From: an uncultured Prevotella sp.
Lineage (GTDB): Bacteria; Bacteroidota; Bacteroidia; Bacteroidales; Bacteroidaceae
DNA: 64,000 bases
Assembly (NCBI GenBank): GCA_902491375.1
Contig: CABUHE010000002.1
Location: 62,001 to 126,000, forward strand
Direction of reading: 5' to 3'
Positions 35,497 through 43,358 of this stretch are shown in pieces (position 1 is the stretch's first letter; each line of letters begins with the position of its first letter). The position numbers and the translations under genes were made by a program. A model generated the notes under the pieces. The model had not been told where the DNA came from. It was given only the letters and a program-made list of their open reading frames with translations, and searched no databases.

Positions 35497-36699
35497 TTAA
35501 AACAGTGATTTCATCGCTTCATCAATCTGCTCATTGTCAAAGCTGTCAAGATAGATTTGCGTTACTCTTTCAGAACTATGCCCCATTATTTCACGGATTA
35601 CTGCTGTGGGAACACCTGCTTTCTTCATCACGGTTGCTTGGCTGTGCCTTGCAACGTATGTCGTAAGTGGTATAGGCAGGTTCAGTTCTTCGCCAATCTC
35701 TTTCAGCCGTTTGTTTACTTTGGTGATTACCTTGTGTATTCTGTTGGCTCTTTGTATTTCTGTTTTGTGGAAGTCAGAGAGGATAGGGAACAGGTACGGG
35801 CTTTCCTTGCTGTGGTACTTTTTTATAAGTTCAATGGCTTGTGGCTGCAAGGGTATCTTTATTAGCTTGCCTGTCTTGTGCCTTTTATAGATTAGCTTGT
35901 CCTCCATAATGTTTGCTTGTGTGAGGTTTGCAATGTCTATGAAGTTAATGCCACCACAATAATAGGTGAATGCAAAGATGTCAATCGGGAATCTCATGTA
36001 GCGGTTGGATGATTGGAACTGCAACACACGTTCTATGTCCGCTTTTGTCAAGGCTCGTTTGATAGTGTCTTGATGAAGTCTTGCAACTTTGAACTTCTTG
36101 AAAGGATAGCAATCAGGTGAAACAGCATCTTCTTCCATTGCCACATTATAGATAGCTCTTAAGGTGCGGAATCGTATGCCAATAGTGTTTTCTGCCAAAT
36201 GCCTCTCTCTTAAAAACAACTCATATCGTTTCAGCCAAGTAACATCCATTTCAGAGAAATAGAAGTCAAAGCTATGGCAAAACTCTTTAAGGGAGTTGTA
36301 TAGCTGCTTGACGGATAGGGCATAGCTTTTACGACCAGCCTTTATAAGAGAAGTCATGTACTCCTGAAAGACATTCTCCACTGTCTTACGGTTGGTATGC
36401 TTTACATTGACTTTCTCCACAAGAGAAGTAGATGTAAACTCTTGATTGGTTGCTTTCAGCTCAATGATTTTAGCTGAGTATTCTTTGATTTTATCCGCTA
36501 TGAGCATTTCGATGTACTCACGGTTGGGGCAATCTGCCTTTGGCTCATTCTTGGAGAAGTCCCAATGTGCAGGATTAAGGGATATGCCCAAACTGACATA
36601 TTTCCGTTTTCTGTCTTTTGTCACCCTCAACATTAGAGGTGATTCATTGTTACTAAGCACTTTGGACTTGTAACAAACTGCTTTTACTGTAATTCCCAC
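35497..36699 (-). CDS. Tyrosine recombinase (integrase) of the element
   Basis: A 400-aa integrase that catalyses integration into, and excision from, tRNA-Phe. It has an N-terminal arm-binding domain (~1-90), a SAM-like core-binding domain (~105-190) and a catalytic domain (~215-390). Visible catalytic positions are K275, R351, H374 (IMGHSS) and Y383. The first Arg box reads GGINF (N252), so Arg I is absent, and the His of box II is Tyr (YVARH); substitutions here are common in Bacteroidetes recombinases, and CTnDOT IntDOT also lacks Arg I. It starts with GTG at 36699, since a stop lies two codons upstream; the start abuts the arm-type repeats, which suggests self-control. Confidence 0.9.
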   Translation of the reverse strand: MGITVKAVCYKSKVLSNNESPLMLRVTKDRKRKYVSLGISLNPAHWDFSKNEPKADCPNREYIEMLIADKIKEYSAKIIELKATNQEFTSTSLVEKVNVKHTNRKTVENVFQEYMTSLIKAGRKSYALSVKQLYNSLKEFCHSFDFYFSEMDVTWLKRYELFLRERHLAENTIGIRFRTLRAIYNVAMEEDAVSPDCYPFKKFKVARLHQDTIKRALTKADIERVLQFQSSNRYMRFPIDIFAFTYYCGGINFIDIANLTQANIMEDKLIYKRHKTGKLIKIPLQPQAIELIKKYHSKESPYLFPILSDFHKTEIQRANRIHKVITKVNKRLKEIGEELNLPIPLTTYVARHSQATVMKKAGVPTAVIREIMGHSSERVTQIYLDSFDNEQIDEAMKSLF

Positions 36700-36700
36700 G

Positions 36701-36721
36701 GTTTACACGCTGGTTTACACA
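36701..36721. promoter_or_regulatory. Right arm-type integrase site (paired GTTTACAC)
   Basis: GTTTACAC, three bases, GGTTTACACA; same spacing and direction as 24040-24060, directly before the integrase start. Confidence 0.6.
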
Positions 36722-36762
36722 GATTGCATATATCGGGGCAAAAACAAGTAGTAAAAATAATA

Positions 36763-36795
36763 AAAAAGAGAGCTACATTACTGTAACTCTCTGAT
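36763..36795 (-). terminator. Element-supplied terminator for tRNA-Phe
   Basis: Stem AGAGAGTTAC / GTAGCTCTCT (one wobble) then TTTTTTA on the minus strand, just past the intact tRNA 3' end. It replaces the displaced host terminator at 23811. Confidence 0.65.
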
Positions 36796-36799
36796 TTTC

Positions 36800-36855
36800 A
36801 AGTGGTACCACCAGGAATCGAACCGGGGACACAAGGATTTTCAGTCCTTTGCTCT
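36800..36855. repeat. Right attachment repeat (56 bp)
   Basis: Identical to 23865-23920. It includes the tRNA-Phe anticodon arm, T arm and 3' acceptor strand. Confidence 0.9.
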
Positions 36856-36875
36856 ACCAACTGAGCTATGGCACC
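36803..36875 (-). tRNA. tRNA-Phe (GAA)
   Basis: 73 nt on the minus strand, starting GGTGCCATAGCTCAGTTGG. The anticodon loop CTGAAAA gives GAA. Acceptor pairs are all formed (one G-U); one C-U mismatch is in the T stem. CCA is not encoded. A TATCTTTG promoter lies at 36900 and tRNA-Pro is divergent. It is the integration target and was rebuilt by the element. Confidence 0.93.
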
Positions 36876-36899
36876 ATTGTTATTGCTTGTTTGCGGGTG

Positions 36900-36907
36900 C
36901 AAAGATA
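36900..36907 (-). promoter_or_regulatory. tRNA-Phe -7 element TATCTTTG
   Basis: CAAAGATA on +, 25 bp before the tRNA 5' end on minus. Confidence 0.65.
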
Positions 36908-36981
36908 GGTGTTTTTTATCATTCACGCAAATTTTTTCGCATTTTTCTCATAAAAAATGCACGCGTTTCAGAATTTTGCAG

Positions 36982-36989
36982 TATCTTTG
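36982..36989 (+). promoter_or_regulatory. tRNA-Pro -7 element TATCTTTG
   Basis: TATCTTTG 12 bp before the tRNA-Pro 5' end. Confidence 0.65.
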
Positions 36990-37000
36990 CACTCGCAATT

Positions 37001-37073
37001 CGGGATTTAGCGCAGTTGGTAGCGCACTACGTTCGGGACGTAGGGGTCGCTGGTTCGAGTCCAGTAATCCCGA
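37001..37073 (+). tRNA. tRNA-Pro (CGG)
   Basis: 73 nt from CGGGATTTAGCGCAGTTGG to the matching AATCCCG and discriminator A. The loop TTCGGGA gives anticodon CGG, reading CCG codons. No CCA is encoded. A terminator hairpin follows. Confidence 0.93.
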
Positions 37074-37076
37074 CAG

Positions 37077-37122
37077 AAAGCGGAGAAAGGTATAAAAACT
37101 TTTTTCCGCTTTATTGTTTTTT
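37077..37122 (+). terminator. Terminator after tRNA-Pro
   Basis: Stem AAAGCGG / CCGCTTT followed by ATTGTTTTTT. Confidence 0.75.
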
Positions 37123-37438
37123 ATAGGTGCGTTTGGCGTGTTATGTTAGTGCGTTGTTTACTGTTTGCGCCTTTGTTTGTGGCTTGCGGCGTTGAAAATA
37201 ATAATGTTTATTATCGGTTTATAGGTTTCTTTTTTGTAAAAGTCAGAGCAACATAATCATTATTTTCGGCTGTTGAATGTTCGAGAATGATGTTAATCCA
37301 ACTATTGAGGAATCTGATTTCAATCGTTTTTATTATAATACATGTCTTTTGCAGTTTGCTTAATGTATGGCGGTATGGCTGTGTCTGTGATTAAATTGTT
37401 GCCTTGTATTACAGAGAGTCAGTTTCGTTGCCGTTGCT

Positions 37439-37525
37439 AAACATGGCTTTTCATGTTGTAAAAGGTGGTCTTTTGTATTGTAAAAGATGCCTTTTTATAA
37501 AGCAAAAGATGGTCTTTTACTGCGC
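37439..37525. repeat. Array D of the 22-bp repeat family (4 units)
   Basis: Units start at 37439 (21 bp), 37460, 37482 and 37504. It lies in the convergent 643-bp gap 37074-37716 between tRNA-Pro and argD; apart from the two terminators I see nothing else there. Confidence 0.8.
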
Positions 37526-37641
37526 TTTGTGTAAACTGTTGAGAATCAAGTGGTTATAGAATGCGTTGATGACGCGCTTTTACAATGCCCCAAGTATGAT
37601 GTTTAGCCGTTGTGTGACAGGAGTTTTTATATATAAACGAA

Positions 37642-37683
37642 AACGACCGTCAAGAGCATGTGTCAATGCTTATGGCGGTCGTT
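37642..37683 (-). terminator. Terminator of the arginine operon
   Basis: Stem AACGACCG / CGGTCGTT with an inner AAGAGCAT / ATGCTT stem, then TTTTCGTTT on minus, after argD. Confidence 0.75.
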
Positions 37684-37716
37684 CGGTTTGTTTTTATATG
37701 TTTATTGGTTGTTGTT

Positions 37717-38859
37717 TCAGATATTGTTGAAAGCACGTTTCAGCCTTTCAATGAAGTCGTCAGCCATGTCTTTTGTGAAGCACAGCGGCGGCAGCAGACG
37801 CAGGATGTTTGTTGAGGCACAGCCCGTGAAGCTGTGCTGGTTGTAGACAAGGTCTGAACGCAGCGCCTTATGCGGAATGTCGAGGTCGATACCAATCATC
37901 AGTCCACGGCCGCGCACGTCGGTTATGTGCTTTTCTGTGGCTTGAAGTTCCTTCAACCGGGCTATCAGATATTCGCCCGTTTCGTGAGCGTTTTCTATAA
38001 GATGCTCGTTCTCTATAACGTCGAGCACCGCCAGTGCGGCTGCGCAGGCCATGTGGTTGCCACCGAAGGTGGTGCCCAGCTGTCCGTATTCGGGCTTGAA
38101 GTCAGGCGAGATGAGTACGGCGCCCATCGGGAATCCGTTGCCGATACCTTTTGCCACGGTGATAAGGTCGGGGCGTATGCCGAGCCACTGGTGTGCGAAG
38201 AACTTGCCCGAACGGCCGTAGCCGCACTGTATCTCGTCGCAGATAAGTACCGTGCCATATTTCTTGCAGGCTGCCTGAAGACCTTTGGCGAAGTCTTCGT
38301 CGACCATCTTTATTCCGCCAACGCCCTGTATGCACTCTATTATGCAGGCGCAGACATCGCCCTTGCTCAGCTCCGCTTCCCATGCGGCCAGGTCGTTTAT
38401 GGGCAGATAGGTTACGTGGCTGTTGGCGTTAATCGGCGCGATTATCTTCGGATTGTCTGTCGCTTCTACTGCCAGCGATGTGCGTCCGTGGAATGCTTTC
38501 TGGGCTGAAAGCACACGGGTGCGTCCTGTCTTGAACGATGCCAGTTTCAAGGCGTTCTCGTTGGCCTCGGCTCCACTGTTTATAAGAAACAGCTGGTAGT
38601 CGTCATATCCGCATGCCTTGCCGAGTCGTTCAGCCAGTTCGCGTTGCAGTTCGTTGATTACTGAGTTGCTGTAAAAGCCAAGACGCCCGGCCTGTTCGGT
38701 CAGTTTCTTGACGTAATGCGGATGGCAGTGGCCTATGCTTATAACTGCGTGTCCGCCGTAAAGGTCGAGATATTCCTGTCCTTTATCGTCCCAAACGGAG
38801 CATCCTTGCCCCTTGACGATATTTATGTTGAATAATGGATAAATGTCGAATAGAACCAT
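37717..38859 (-). CDS. argD: Acetyl/succinylornithine aminotransferase
   Basis: A 380-aa PLP enzyme of the class III aminotransferase family that makes N-acylornithine from the semialdehyde in arginine synthesis. PLP lysine K237 is in ITVAKGIGNG; SGAEANENALK and ICDEIQCGYGRSGKF are the cofactor blocks. Length is normal. In Bacteroidales the acyl group is probably succinyl, given the transcarbamylase at 58623. It is the last gene of the arg operon, separated from argC by a four-helix-bundle gene and 88-bp tandem repeats. Confidence 0.9.
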   Translation of the reverse strand: MVLFDIYPLFNINIVKGQGCSVWDDKGQEYLDLYGGHAVISIGHCHPHYVKKLTEQAGRLGFYSNSVINELQRELAERLGKACGYDDYQLFLINSGAEANENALKLASFKTGRTRVLSAQKAFHGRTSLAVEATDNPKIIAPINANSHVTYLPINDLAAWEAELSKGDVCACIIECIQGVGGIKMVDEDFAKGLQAACKKYGTVLICDEIQCGYGRSGKFFAHQWLGIRPDLITVAKGIGNGFPMGAVLISPDFKPEYGQLGTTFGGNHMACAAALAVLDVIENEHLIENAHETGEYLIARLKELQATEKHITDVRGRGLMIGIDLDIPHKALRSDLVYNQHSFTGCASTNILRLLPPLCFTKDMADDFIERLKRAFNNI

Positions 38860-38864
38860 TTTGT

Positions 38865-39086
38865 TTAAGTTAAGAGTTAAGAACGAAGAGTGAAGAATTC
38901 GCTTGCTTGTAGGCTTTGATATTCATTCGTATTCGTTGCAATGATTTATTATTTAAGTTAAGAGTTAAGAACGAAGAGTGAAGAATTCGCTTGCTTGTAG
39001 GCTTTGATATTCATTCATTTTTGTTGTAATGCTTTATTATTTAAGTTAAGAGTTAAGAACGAAGAGTGAAGAATCCATTTGCTTGT
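38865..39086. repeat. 88-bp tandem repeat, about 2.5 copies
   Basis: Copies begin at 38865, 38953 and 39041 with TTAAGTTAAGAG, exactly 88 bp apart; the third is cut short. Inside each, a 7-bp pattern (AAGAGTT, AAGAACG, AAGAGTG, AAGAATT) is visible. It occupies the argD leader side of the gap. Confidence 0.85.
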
Positions 39087-39116
39087 TCCATAGATTCACA
39101 TTGTTCTTTTAATATG

Positions 39117-39527
39117 TTATTTATTATTTCTTTGCTTTGCTGTTTTTACAGATGCAATCAGGATTGCGGTCAGTTCATTACAGTCTTGAATGATGCTTTC
39201 CGCTTCTTTATCATTTATGAATCCAGTGTCTCTTAAAAGGTTGAGCCAGTAGAATGTTTCATTACATTCTTTCAATGCTATTGACAACTTGTTTATGAAG
39301 TCGGAAGAACTTTGAGCAAATTCAGCTTCTCTGATTAATGCTCCAATAGATGTTCCGGAACGAAGCACCTGATTTGTCAGTGCATATTCTTTAACAGAGC
39401 ATTTAATGTATTTCACCATATTTACAATCCGTATCGAAAATTCATAGCTTTTTCGGTGTAGCGGTGAATTACTGCGATTGTATTCATTTATAATTTTTGT
39501 TCCCATGCTCATCTGTTTTTGAAGCAT
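39117..39527 (-). CDS. Four-helix-bundle protein (23S rRNA IVP family)
   Basis: A 136-aa protein of the four-helix-bundle family first seen in 23S rRNA intervening sequences. The core pattern is readable: LHRKSYEFSIRIV, then TNQVLRSGTSIGALIREAEFAQS and FINKLSIALKECNETFYWLNLL. Function in this family is unknown, perhaps RNA or protein binding. It interrupts the arginine operon between argC and argD and is flanked by inverted copies of a purine-rich repeat (39041-39074 and 39581-39614), so it may be a mobile insert. Confidence 0.8.
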   Translation of the reverse strand: MLQKQMSMGTKIINEYNRSNSPLHRKSYEFSIRIVNMVKYIKCSVKEYALTNQVLRSGTSIGALIREAEFAQSSSDFINKLSIALKECNETFYWLNLLRDTGFINDKEAESIIQDCNELTAILIASVKTAKQRNNK

Positions 39528-39580
39528 TATAAGTTACCATTAAAATTTTCAATTACAGATATTATTATTTGTGCAATTGA

Positions 39581-39614
39581 ATTCTTCACTCTTCCTTCTT
39601 CCCTCTTCACTTAA
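39581..39614. repeat. Inverted copy of the purine-rich repeat, overlapping the argC stop
   Basis: Its reverse complement matches 39041-39074 at 30 of 34 positions. Together they bracket the four-helix-bundle gene. Confidence 0.65.
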
Positions 39615-40576
39615 AAAGCATTCGGCTTTAGCCTCAGTCCTGCGGTCTCGTCGATACCGAACATGATGTTCATGTTCTGAACGGCTTGTCCCACAGCGCC
39701 TTTCAGAAGATTGTCGATACATGAAGTGATGAGCAGCTTGTCGCCGAACTTCTCGCAGTGAACGAGGCATTTGTTAGTGTTTACAACCTGTTTGAGGTCG
39801 AGCGGTTTGTCTATGTAATGGGTGAACGGCTCATCCTTGTAGAACGCTTTGTAGCCTTCGATAATCTTTTCTATCGGTGCATCTGTGCGCACAACCTCAG
39901 TGGCGAAGATGCCACGGGCGAAGTTGCCGCGGTAGGGAATGAAGTCAATTTCAGCGTCGAGTGAGCCTTGAACCTGTCGCAGACTCTGCTTTATCTCAGG
40001 CACGTGCTGGTGAGTGAAGGGCTTGTATATACTGAGGTTGTCCGTGCGCCAGCTGAAATGGGTGGTGGCTCCGGGTTTCTGTCCGGCTCCAGTACTGCCC
40101 GTAATGGCGTTCACGGCAACATCTTTGGTTATCAGTCCCATTTTTGCGGCAGGCAGCAGTCCGAGCTGTATACATGTGGCAAAGCAGCCGGGGTTGGCCA
40201 CATGCATGGCTGTGGCAATGCGGCCGCGGTTGATTTCAGGCAGACCGTAAACGAAGTCGTTGCCTTCGGCAGCAAGACGGAAGTCCTGTGCAAGGTCTAT
40301 TATCCTGACATTGGCAGGCACTTCATGCTCTTTCAGGAACTGTTCGCTTTTTCCATGACCAAAACAGAAGAACACTACGTCGACCTTATCGAACGGCATT
40401 GCGTCGGTAAAGTGCAAGTCTGTTTCACCGTAAAGTCCTTCGTGAACGTCGGTAACAGGGTTGCCGGCGTTGCTTTCGCTGTTGGCAAACACAATTTCAG
40501 CCTGCGGATGGTTTATCAATAATCTTATAAGTTCACCGCCGGTGTATCCGGCGGCACCTAATATTCCTATCTTCAT
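39611..40576 (-). CDS. argC: N-acetyl-gamma-glutamyl-phosphate reductase
   Basis: A 321-aa NADPH-dependent enzyme that reduces N-acylglutamyl phosphate to the semialdehyde, third step of arginine synthesis. Start MKIGILGAAGYTGGELIR gives the Rossmann loop at once; the 48-codon extension upstream (to 40720) runs through repeat DNA and is rejected. Active-site Cys is C131 in ANPGCFATC. The C-terminus carries the usual dimer domain. It is co-directional with argG and argD in the arg operon. Confidence 0.93.
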   Translation of the reverse strand: MKIGILGAAGYTGGELIRLLINHPQAEIVFANSESNAGNPVTDVHEGLYGETDLHFTDAMPFDKVDVVFFCFGHGKSEQFLKEHEVPANVRIIDLAQDFRLAAEGNDFVYGLPEINRGRIATAMHVANPGCFATCIQLGLLPAAKMGLITKDVAVNAITGSTGAGQKPGATTHFSWRTDNLSIYKPFTHQHVPEIKQSLRQVQGSLDAEIDFIPYRGNFARGIFATEVVRTDAPIEKIIEGYKAFYKDEPFTHYIDKPLDLKQVVNTNKCLVHCEKFGDKLLITSCIDNLLKGAVGQAVQNMNIMFGIDETAGLRLKPNAF

Positions 40577-40695
40577 TATTGTTTTATTTGGGAGTATGAG
40601 AGTTTTGTGAGATATGAGAGTTAAAGCCAATGCCTCGTTGCCATAAAACAACTCGGCATTTGGATTGACTAACGTCGAACGTTGTTTCTTCACTT

Positions 40696-40805
40696 TTCGT
40701 TCTTCACTTAATAGTATCAATTGGATTTTTCACTCTTCACTCTTCGTTCTTCACTTAATAGTATCAATTGGATTTTTCACTCTTCACTCTTCGTTCTTCA
40801 CTTAA
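40696..40805. repeat. 47-bp tandem repeat in the argG-argC gap
   Basis: TTCGTTCTTCAC starts at 40696, 40743 and 40790, a 47-bp period. The same TTCACTCTTCGTTCTTCAC motif, on the other strand, is in the 88-bp repeats at 38865. It fills much of the 233-bp gap. Confidence 0.8.
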
Positions 40806-40809
40806 AGAA

Positions 40810-42015
40810 CTATCTTTCTTCGTCCGGGTGGATGCCGTAGTAAACTCTGAGCGGAGTACTCAGCACTTTGATGAAGCCCTTAGCCTCCTCAGCAGTCCAT
40901 CCGTGCTGCATCTCGCCGTATTCTCCGAGCTTTGACTTCAGCAGATCGTCGGCAGAATCCACGCCTACACATTCGAATCCGAGCGGACGGAGCTTCAATA
41001 TTGCAGTACCGTTCACGTTGCGCTGGCTGCTTGTCAGCATTGCTTCAATGTCAGGCATTACTGGTTCGAGATACTGACTTTCGTGCAGGAACATGCCGTA
41101 CCAGTTTCCAACCTGGTCTTTCCAGTACTGCTGCCACTTGCTTAGAGTGTACTTCTCAAGCATGCGGTGAGCCTCGATTATAAGTTTAGGAGCGGCAGCC
41201 TCGAAGCCGACACGGCCCTTTATGCCGATTATAGTGTCGCCGACGTTGCAGTCGCGGCCTATTCCGTAGGCTGCGCCGAGTTCTTCAATCTTCTGTATTG
41301 CCTTGACTTTATCGTCGTATTTCTCGCCGTTCACAGCAACAATCTCACCCTTCTTGAACTCTATGCGCAGCTCGCTTTCGTCGTGACGGGTAATGTGTTT
41401 GAGGTAAGCCTCTTCCGGCAGACCCTGTGCTGAGTCGAGAAGCTCGCCGCCGCAGATGCTCGTTCCCCAGATACCTACGTTGTAAGAGTATTTCAGTTTT
41501 GTGAAGTCAGCAGTGAATCCGTGTTCGTTAAGATAGTCAACTTCCTCTTTGCGTGACAGAGCCTTGTCGCGTGTGAGTGTGATGATTTCAACTCCCGGTG
41601 CCATTACGAGGAATGTCATGTCGAAGCGAATCTGGTCGTTGCCGGCGCCGGTAGAGCCGTGTGCTATGGCGTCTGCGCCTATCTGTTTTGCGTAGCGGGC
41701 TATCGCTATGGCCTGGAAGATACGTTCTGAAGATACAGATATAGGATAACAGTTGTTGCGTAATACGTTACCGAAAATCATGTATTTCAGACTTTTCTCG
41801 TAATATTCGTGCGTAACGTCGAGTGTAACATACTCCTTTGCGCCCAGCTTGTAGGCGTTCTCCTCGTTCTTTTTTAGCTGTTCGTCGCTGAAACCGCCGG
41901 TGTTTGCGCAGGCAGCATATACCTCATAGCCCATGTCGTGCGACAGTTTCATAACTGTGTAAGACGTGTCAAGACCTCCGGAAAAGGCCACTACTACTTT
42001 CTTTTTCTCTGACAT
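40810..42015 (-). CDS. argG: Argininosuccinate synthase
   Basis: A 401-aa ATP-dependent enzyme joining citrulline and aspartate. The PP-loop VVVAFSGGLDTSYTVMKL begins just after the start, and AIAHGSTGAGNDQIRFD is the citrulline/ATP block. The start MSEKKK at 42015 is preferred; a 10-codon extension is possible. Length is normal. It lies in the arg operon between the acylglutamate synthase and argC. Confidence 0.93.
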   Translation of the reverse strand: MSEKKKVVVAFSGGLDTSYTVMKLSHDMGYEVYAACANTGGFSDEQLKKNEENAYKLGAKEYVTLDVTHEYYEKSLKYMIFGNVLRNNCYPISVSSERIFQAIAIARYAKQIGADAIAHGSTGAGNDQIRFDMTFLVMAPGVEIITLTRDKALSRKEEVDYLNEHGFTADFTKLKYSYNVGIWGTSICGGELLDSAQGLPEEAYLKHITRHDESELRIEFKKGEIVAVNGEKYDDKVKAIQKIEELGAAYGIGRDCNVGDTIIGIKGRVGFEAAAPKLIIEAHRMLEKYTLSKWQQYWKDQVGNWYGMFLHESQYLEPVMPDIEAMLTSSQRNVNGTAILKLRPLGFECVGVDSADDLLKSKLGEYGEMQHGWTAEEAKGFIKVLSTPLRVYYGIHPDEER

Positions 42016-42160
42016 TATTGTTCGTTTTTTATTGGCTGTTTTCATGTCCGGCCTTGCCCTTGCTTCCGTTGGTACAGTTATCTGTATTTTTGGAACGTGG
42101 CTGACAGCGTTACTTTTTCTCTTTATAACTTGCCGGATTGACAGCTTTATTTATAATAGT

Positions 42161-42754
42161 TTATTTTTTTATTCTTTCCATTACATCCTCAGGCAGCTCA
42201 ATAGGCGTAGGCTCGCCCTCGTGTTCTGCCGGGTCGTACAACATTCCTGTGCAAATACAGTATTTGCGCCCTGTTCGTTGCAGTACGTCTACGTTTACGC
42301 AACCGTTGCATCCGCGCCAGAAAGCCTCGTCGTCGGTAAGGTCGGCGAAGGTAACAGGCACGTAGCCGAGCTGCGTGTTCATCTTCATTACTGCCGAACC
42401 GCTGGTCAGACTGAATATCTTTGCTTTCGGCCAGCGTGTGCGTGCCAGTGTGAATGTCATGTCCTTAATGCGTTTTGATACGCCTTGTCCACGGAAGTCA
42501 GGGTGTACGATGAGGCCTGACGTAGTTACATAGTGCTTGTTTCCCCATGTTTCGATATAGCTGAAGCCTGCGAATCTGTCGCCAGCGAGTGCTATTACGG
42601 CTTTTGTCTCGCGCATCTTTGTTGCCAGATATTCGTGTGTTCGCTTGGCTATTCCCGTGCCGCGCACCTTCGCGGCGGCGGCCATTGTCTCAAGAATGGT
42701 GTCGACATATTTCTCATGTGAAGCGTCGGCAACCAATACTTTTATCTCTTCCAT
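42161..42754 (-). CDS. GNAT acyltransferase, probable N-acylglutamate synthase
   Basis: A 197-aa GNAT protein; the acyl-CoA site is readable in LIVHPDFRGQGVSKRIKD. It is not related in layout to ArgA or ArgJ. Its place between argR and argG matches the Bacteroides gene proposed, from fitness data as I recall it, to make N-succinyl- or N-acetylglutamate, the first step of arginine synthesis, which otherwise has no gene in this cluster. The C-terminal part has Cys residues (RGCNGCVN, YCICTG). The exact acyl donor is inference. Confidence 0.75.
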   Translation of the reverse strand: MEEIKVLVADASHEKYVDTILETMAAAAKVRGTGIAKRTHEYLATKMRETKAVIALAGDRFAGFSYIETWGNKHYVTTSGLIVHPDFRGQGVSKRIKDMTFTLARTRWPKAKIFSLTSGSAVMKMNTQLGYVPVTFADLTDDEAFWRGCNGCVNVDVLQRTGRKYCICTGMLYDPAEHEGEPTPIELPEDVMERIKK

Positions 42755-42816
42755 TTTCTGATTTTACAGTTAAAGCGGCTTAATCTCTTAATATCCGCTT
42801 TATTTTACTTCTGAAT

Positions 42817-43293
42817 TTATTTTATGTCTGGTATAACGTTTTTAAGTTCTTCGATTACCGTCTGGTATTTCTCGCCGTCTTTTATGACAATGAAGATAGT
42901 GTCGTCGCCGGCTATCGTGCCGATTATTGACGGAATTCCGCTGTTGTCTATGTTGTATGCGAGGCTGCTGGCGTAGCCCGGACGTGTCTTAATAACGCCC
43001 ATATTGGCAGAGAAATGTATTGACAGAAATCCTGAAGTAAGCAGCATTTCGGCTGCGCTTTTCGGGCTTGCTACGCGCTTATACATCGTCTCGTTGGGCA
43101 ACACATAGAAGTATTTGCCGCTCAGACTGGTGGCTTTTGCCACTTTCAGCTGCTTCATGTCGCGGCTTAATGTGGCTTGAGTGACGTTGTAGCCTTCCTT
43201 TGCGAGTGCTTTGAGTACATCGTCCTGACAACATAATTCCTGGCTCGAAATAAGCATTCTTAATGTCTGCAACCTGCTGTTTTTTGATTTCAT
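42817..43293 (-). CDS. argR: Arginine repressor
   Basis: A 158-aa ArgR: winged-helix DNA-binding half (SRLQTLRMLISSQ to VTQATLSRDMKQL) and hexamer/arginine-binding half (GTIAGDDTIFIVIKDGE). The start at 43293 is preferred, since the 10 upstream codons lie in the promoter region. It leads the arg operon and is preceded by two ARG-box-like sites and a full promoter, so it should repress itself and the operon when arginine is high. Confidence 0.92.
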   Translation of the reverse strand: MKSKNSRLQTLRMLISSQELCCQDDVLKALAKEGYNVTQATLSRDMKQLKVAKATSLSGKYFYVLPNETMYKRVASPKSAAEMLLTSGFLSIHFSANMGVIKTRPGYASSLAYNIDNSGIPSIIGTIAGDDTIFIVIKDGEKYQTVIEELKNVIPDIK

Positions 43294-43320
43294 AGATGTA
43301 TATTTATGCAATTCAGGGCG

Positions 43321-43352
43321 CAAAATTATGAATAAATATTTAATACAGCAAA
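43321..43352 (-). promoter_or_regulatory. argR operon promoter TTTG-N20-TAATTTTG
   Basis: On minus, TTTG (43349-43352) and TAATTTTG (43321-43328) are 20 bp apart. The first ARG box lies between them. Confidence 0.7.
43329..43342. promoter_or_regulatory. ARG box-like operator 1
   Basis: TGAATAAATATTTA matches the ArgR consensus TGAATwwwwATTCA at 13 of 14 positions and sits between -33 and -7. Confidence 0.65.
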
Positions 43353-43358
43353 TATTTT

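Larger units (their letters stand above)
23865..36855. mobile_element. ~13 kb integrative element inserted in tRNA-Phe
   Basis: The ends are 56-bp identical direct repeats (23865-23920 and 36800-36855) that match the anticodon arm to the 3' end of tRNA-Phe. The intact tRNA with its promoter is at the right; the old terminator is at the left. A tyrosine recombinase gene reads out next to the right end. Inside are a ParB/DGQHR-like protein, a degenerate helicase-like protein, DUF3871 and A+T-rich cargo, almost all on the minus strand. No relaxase, coupling protein or conjugation gene is visible, so it may be a satellite or depend on helpers. Confidence 0.9.

Noticed and set aside
38865..39086. 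CRISPR array or phage ends
   Set aside because: Plain 88-bp tandem duplication with identical inner sequence, so there are no unique spacers.
39117..39527. 23S rRNA intervening sequence
   Set aside because: No rRNA sequence surrounds the gene; only the protein family is shared.
40577..40720. N-terminal extension of ArgC
   Set aside because: The 48 codons run through repeat DNA; the enzyme starts cleanly at MKIGILGAAGYTGG.
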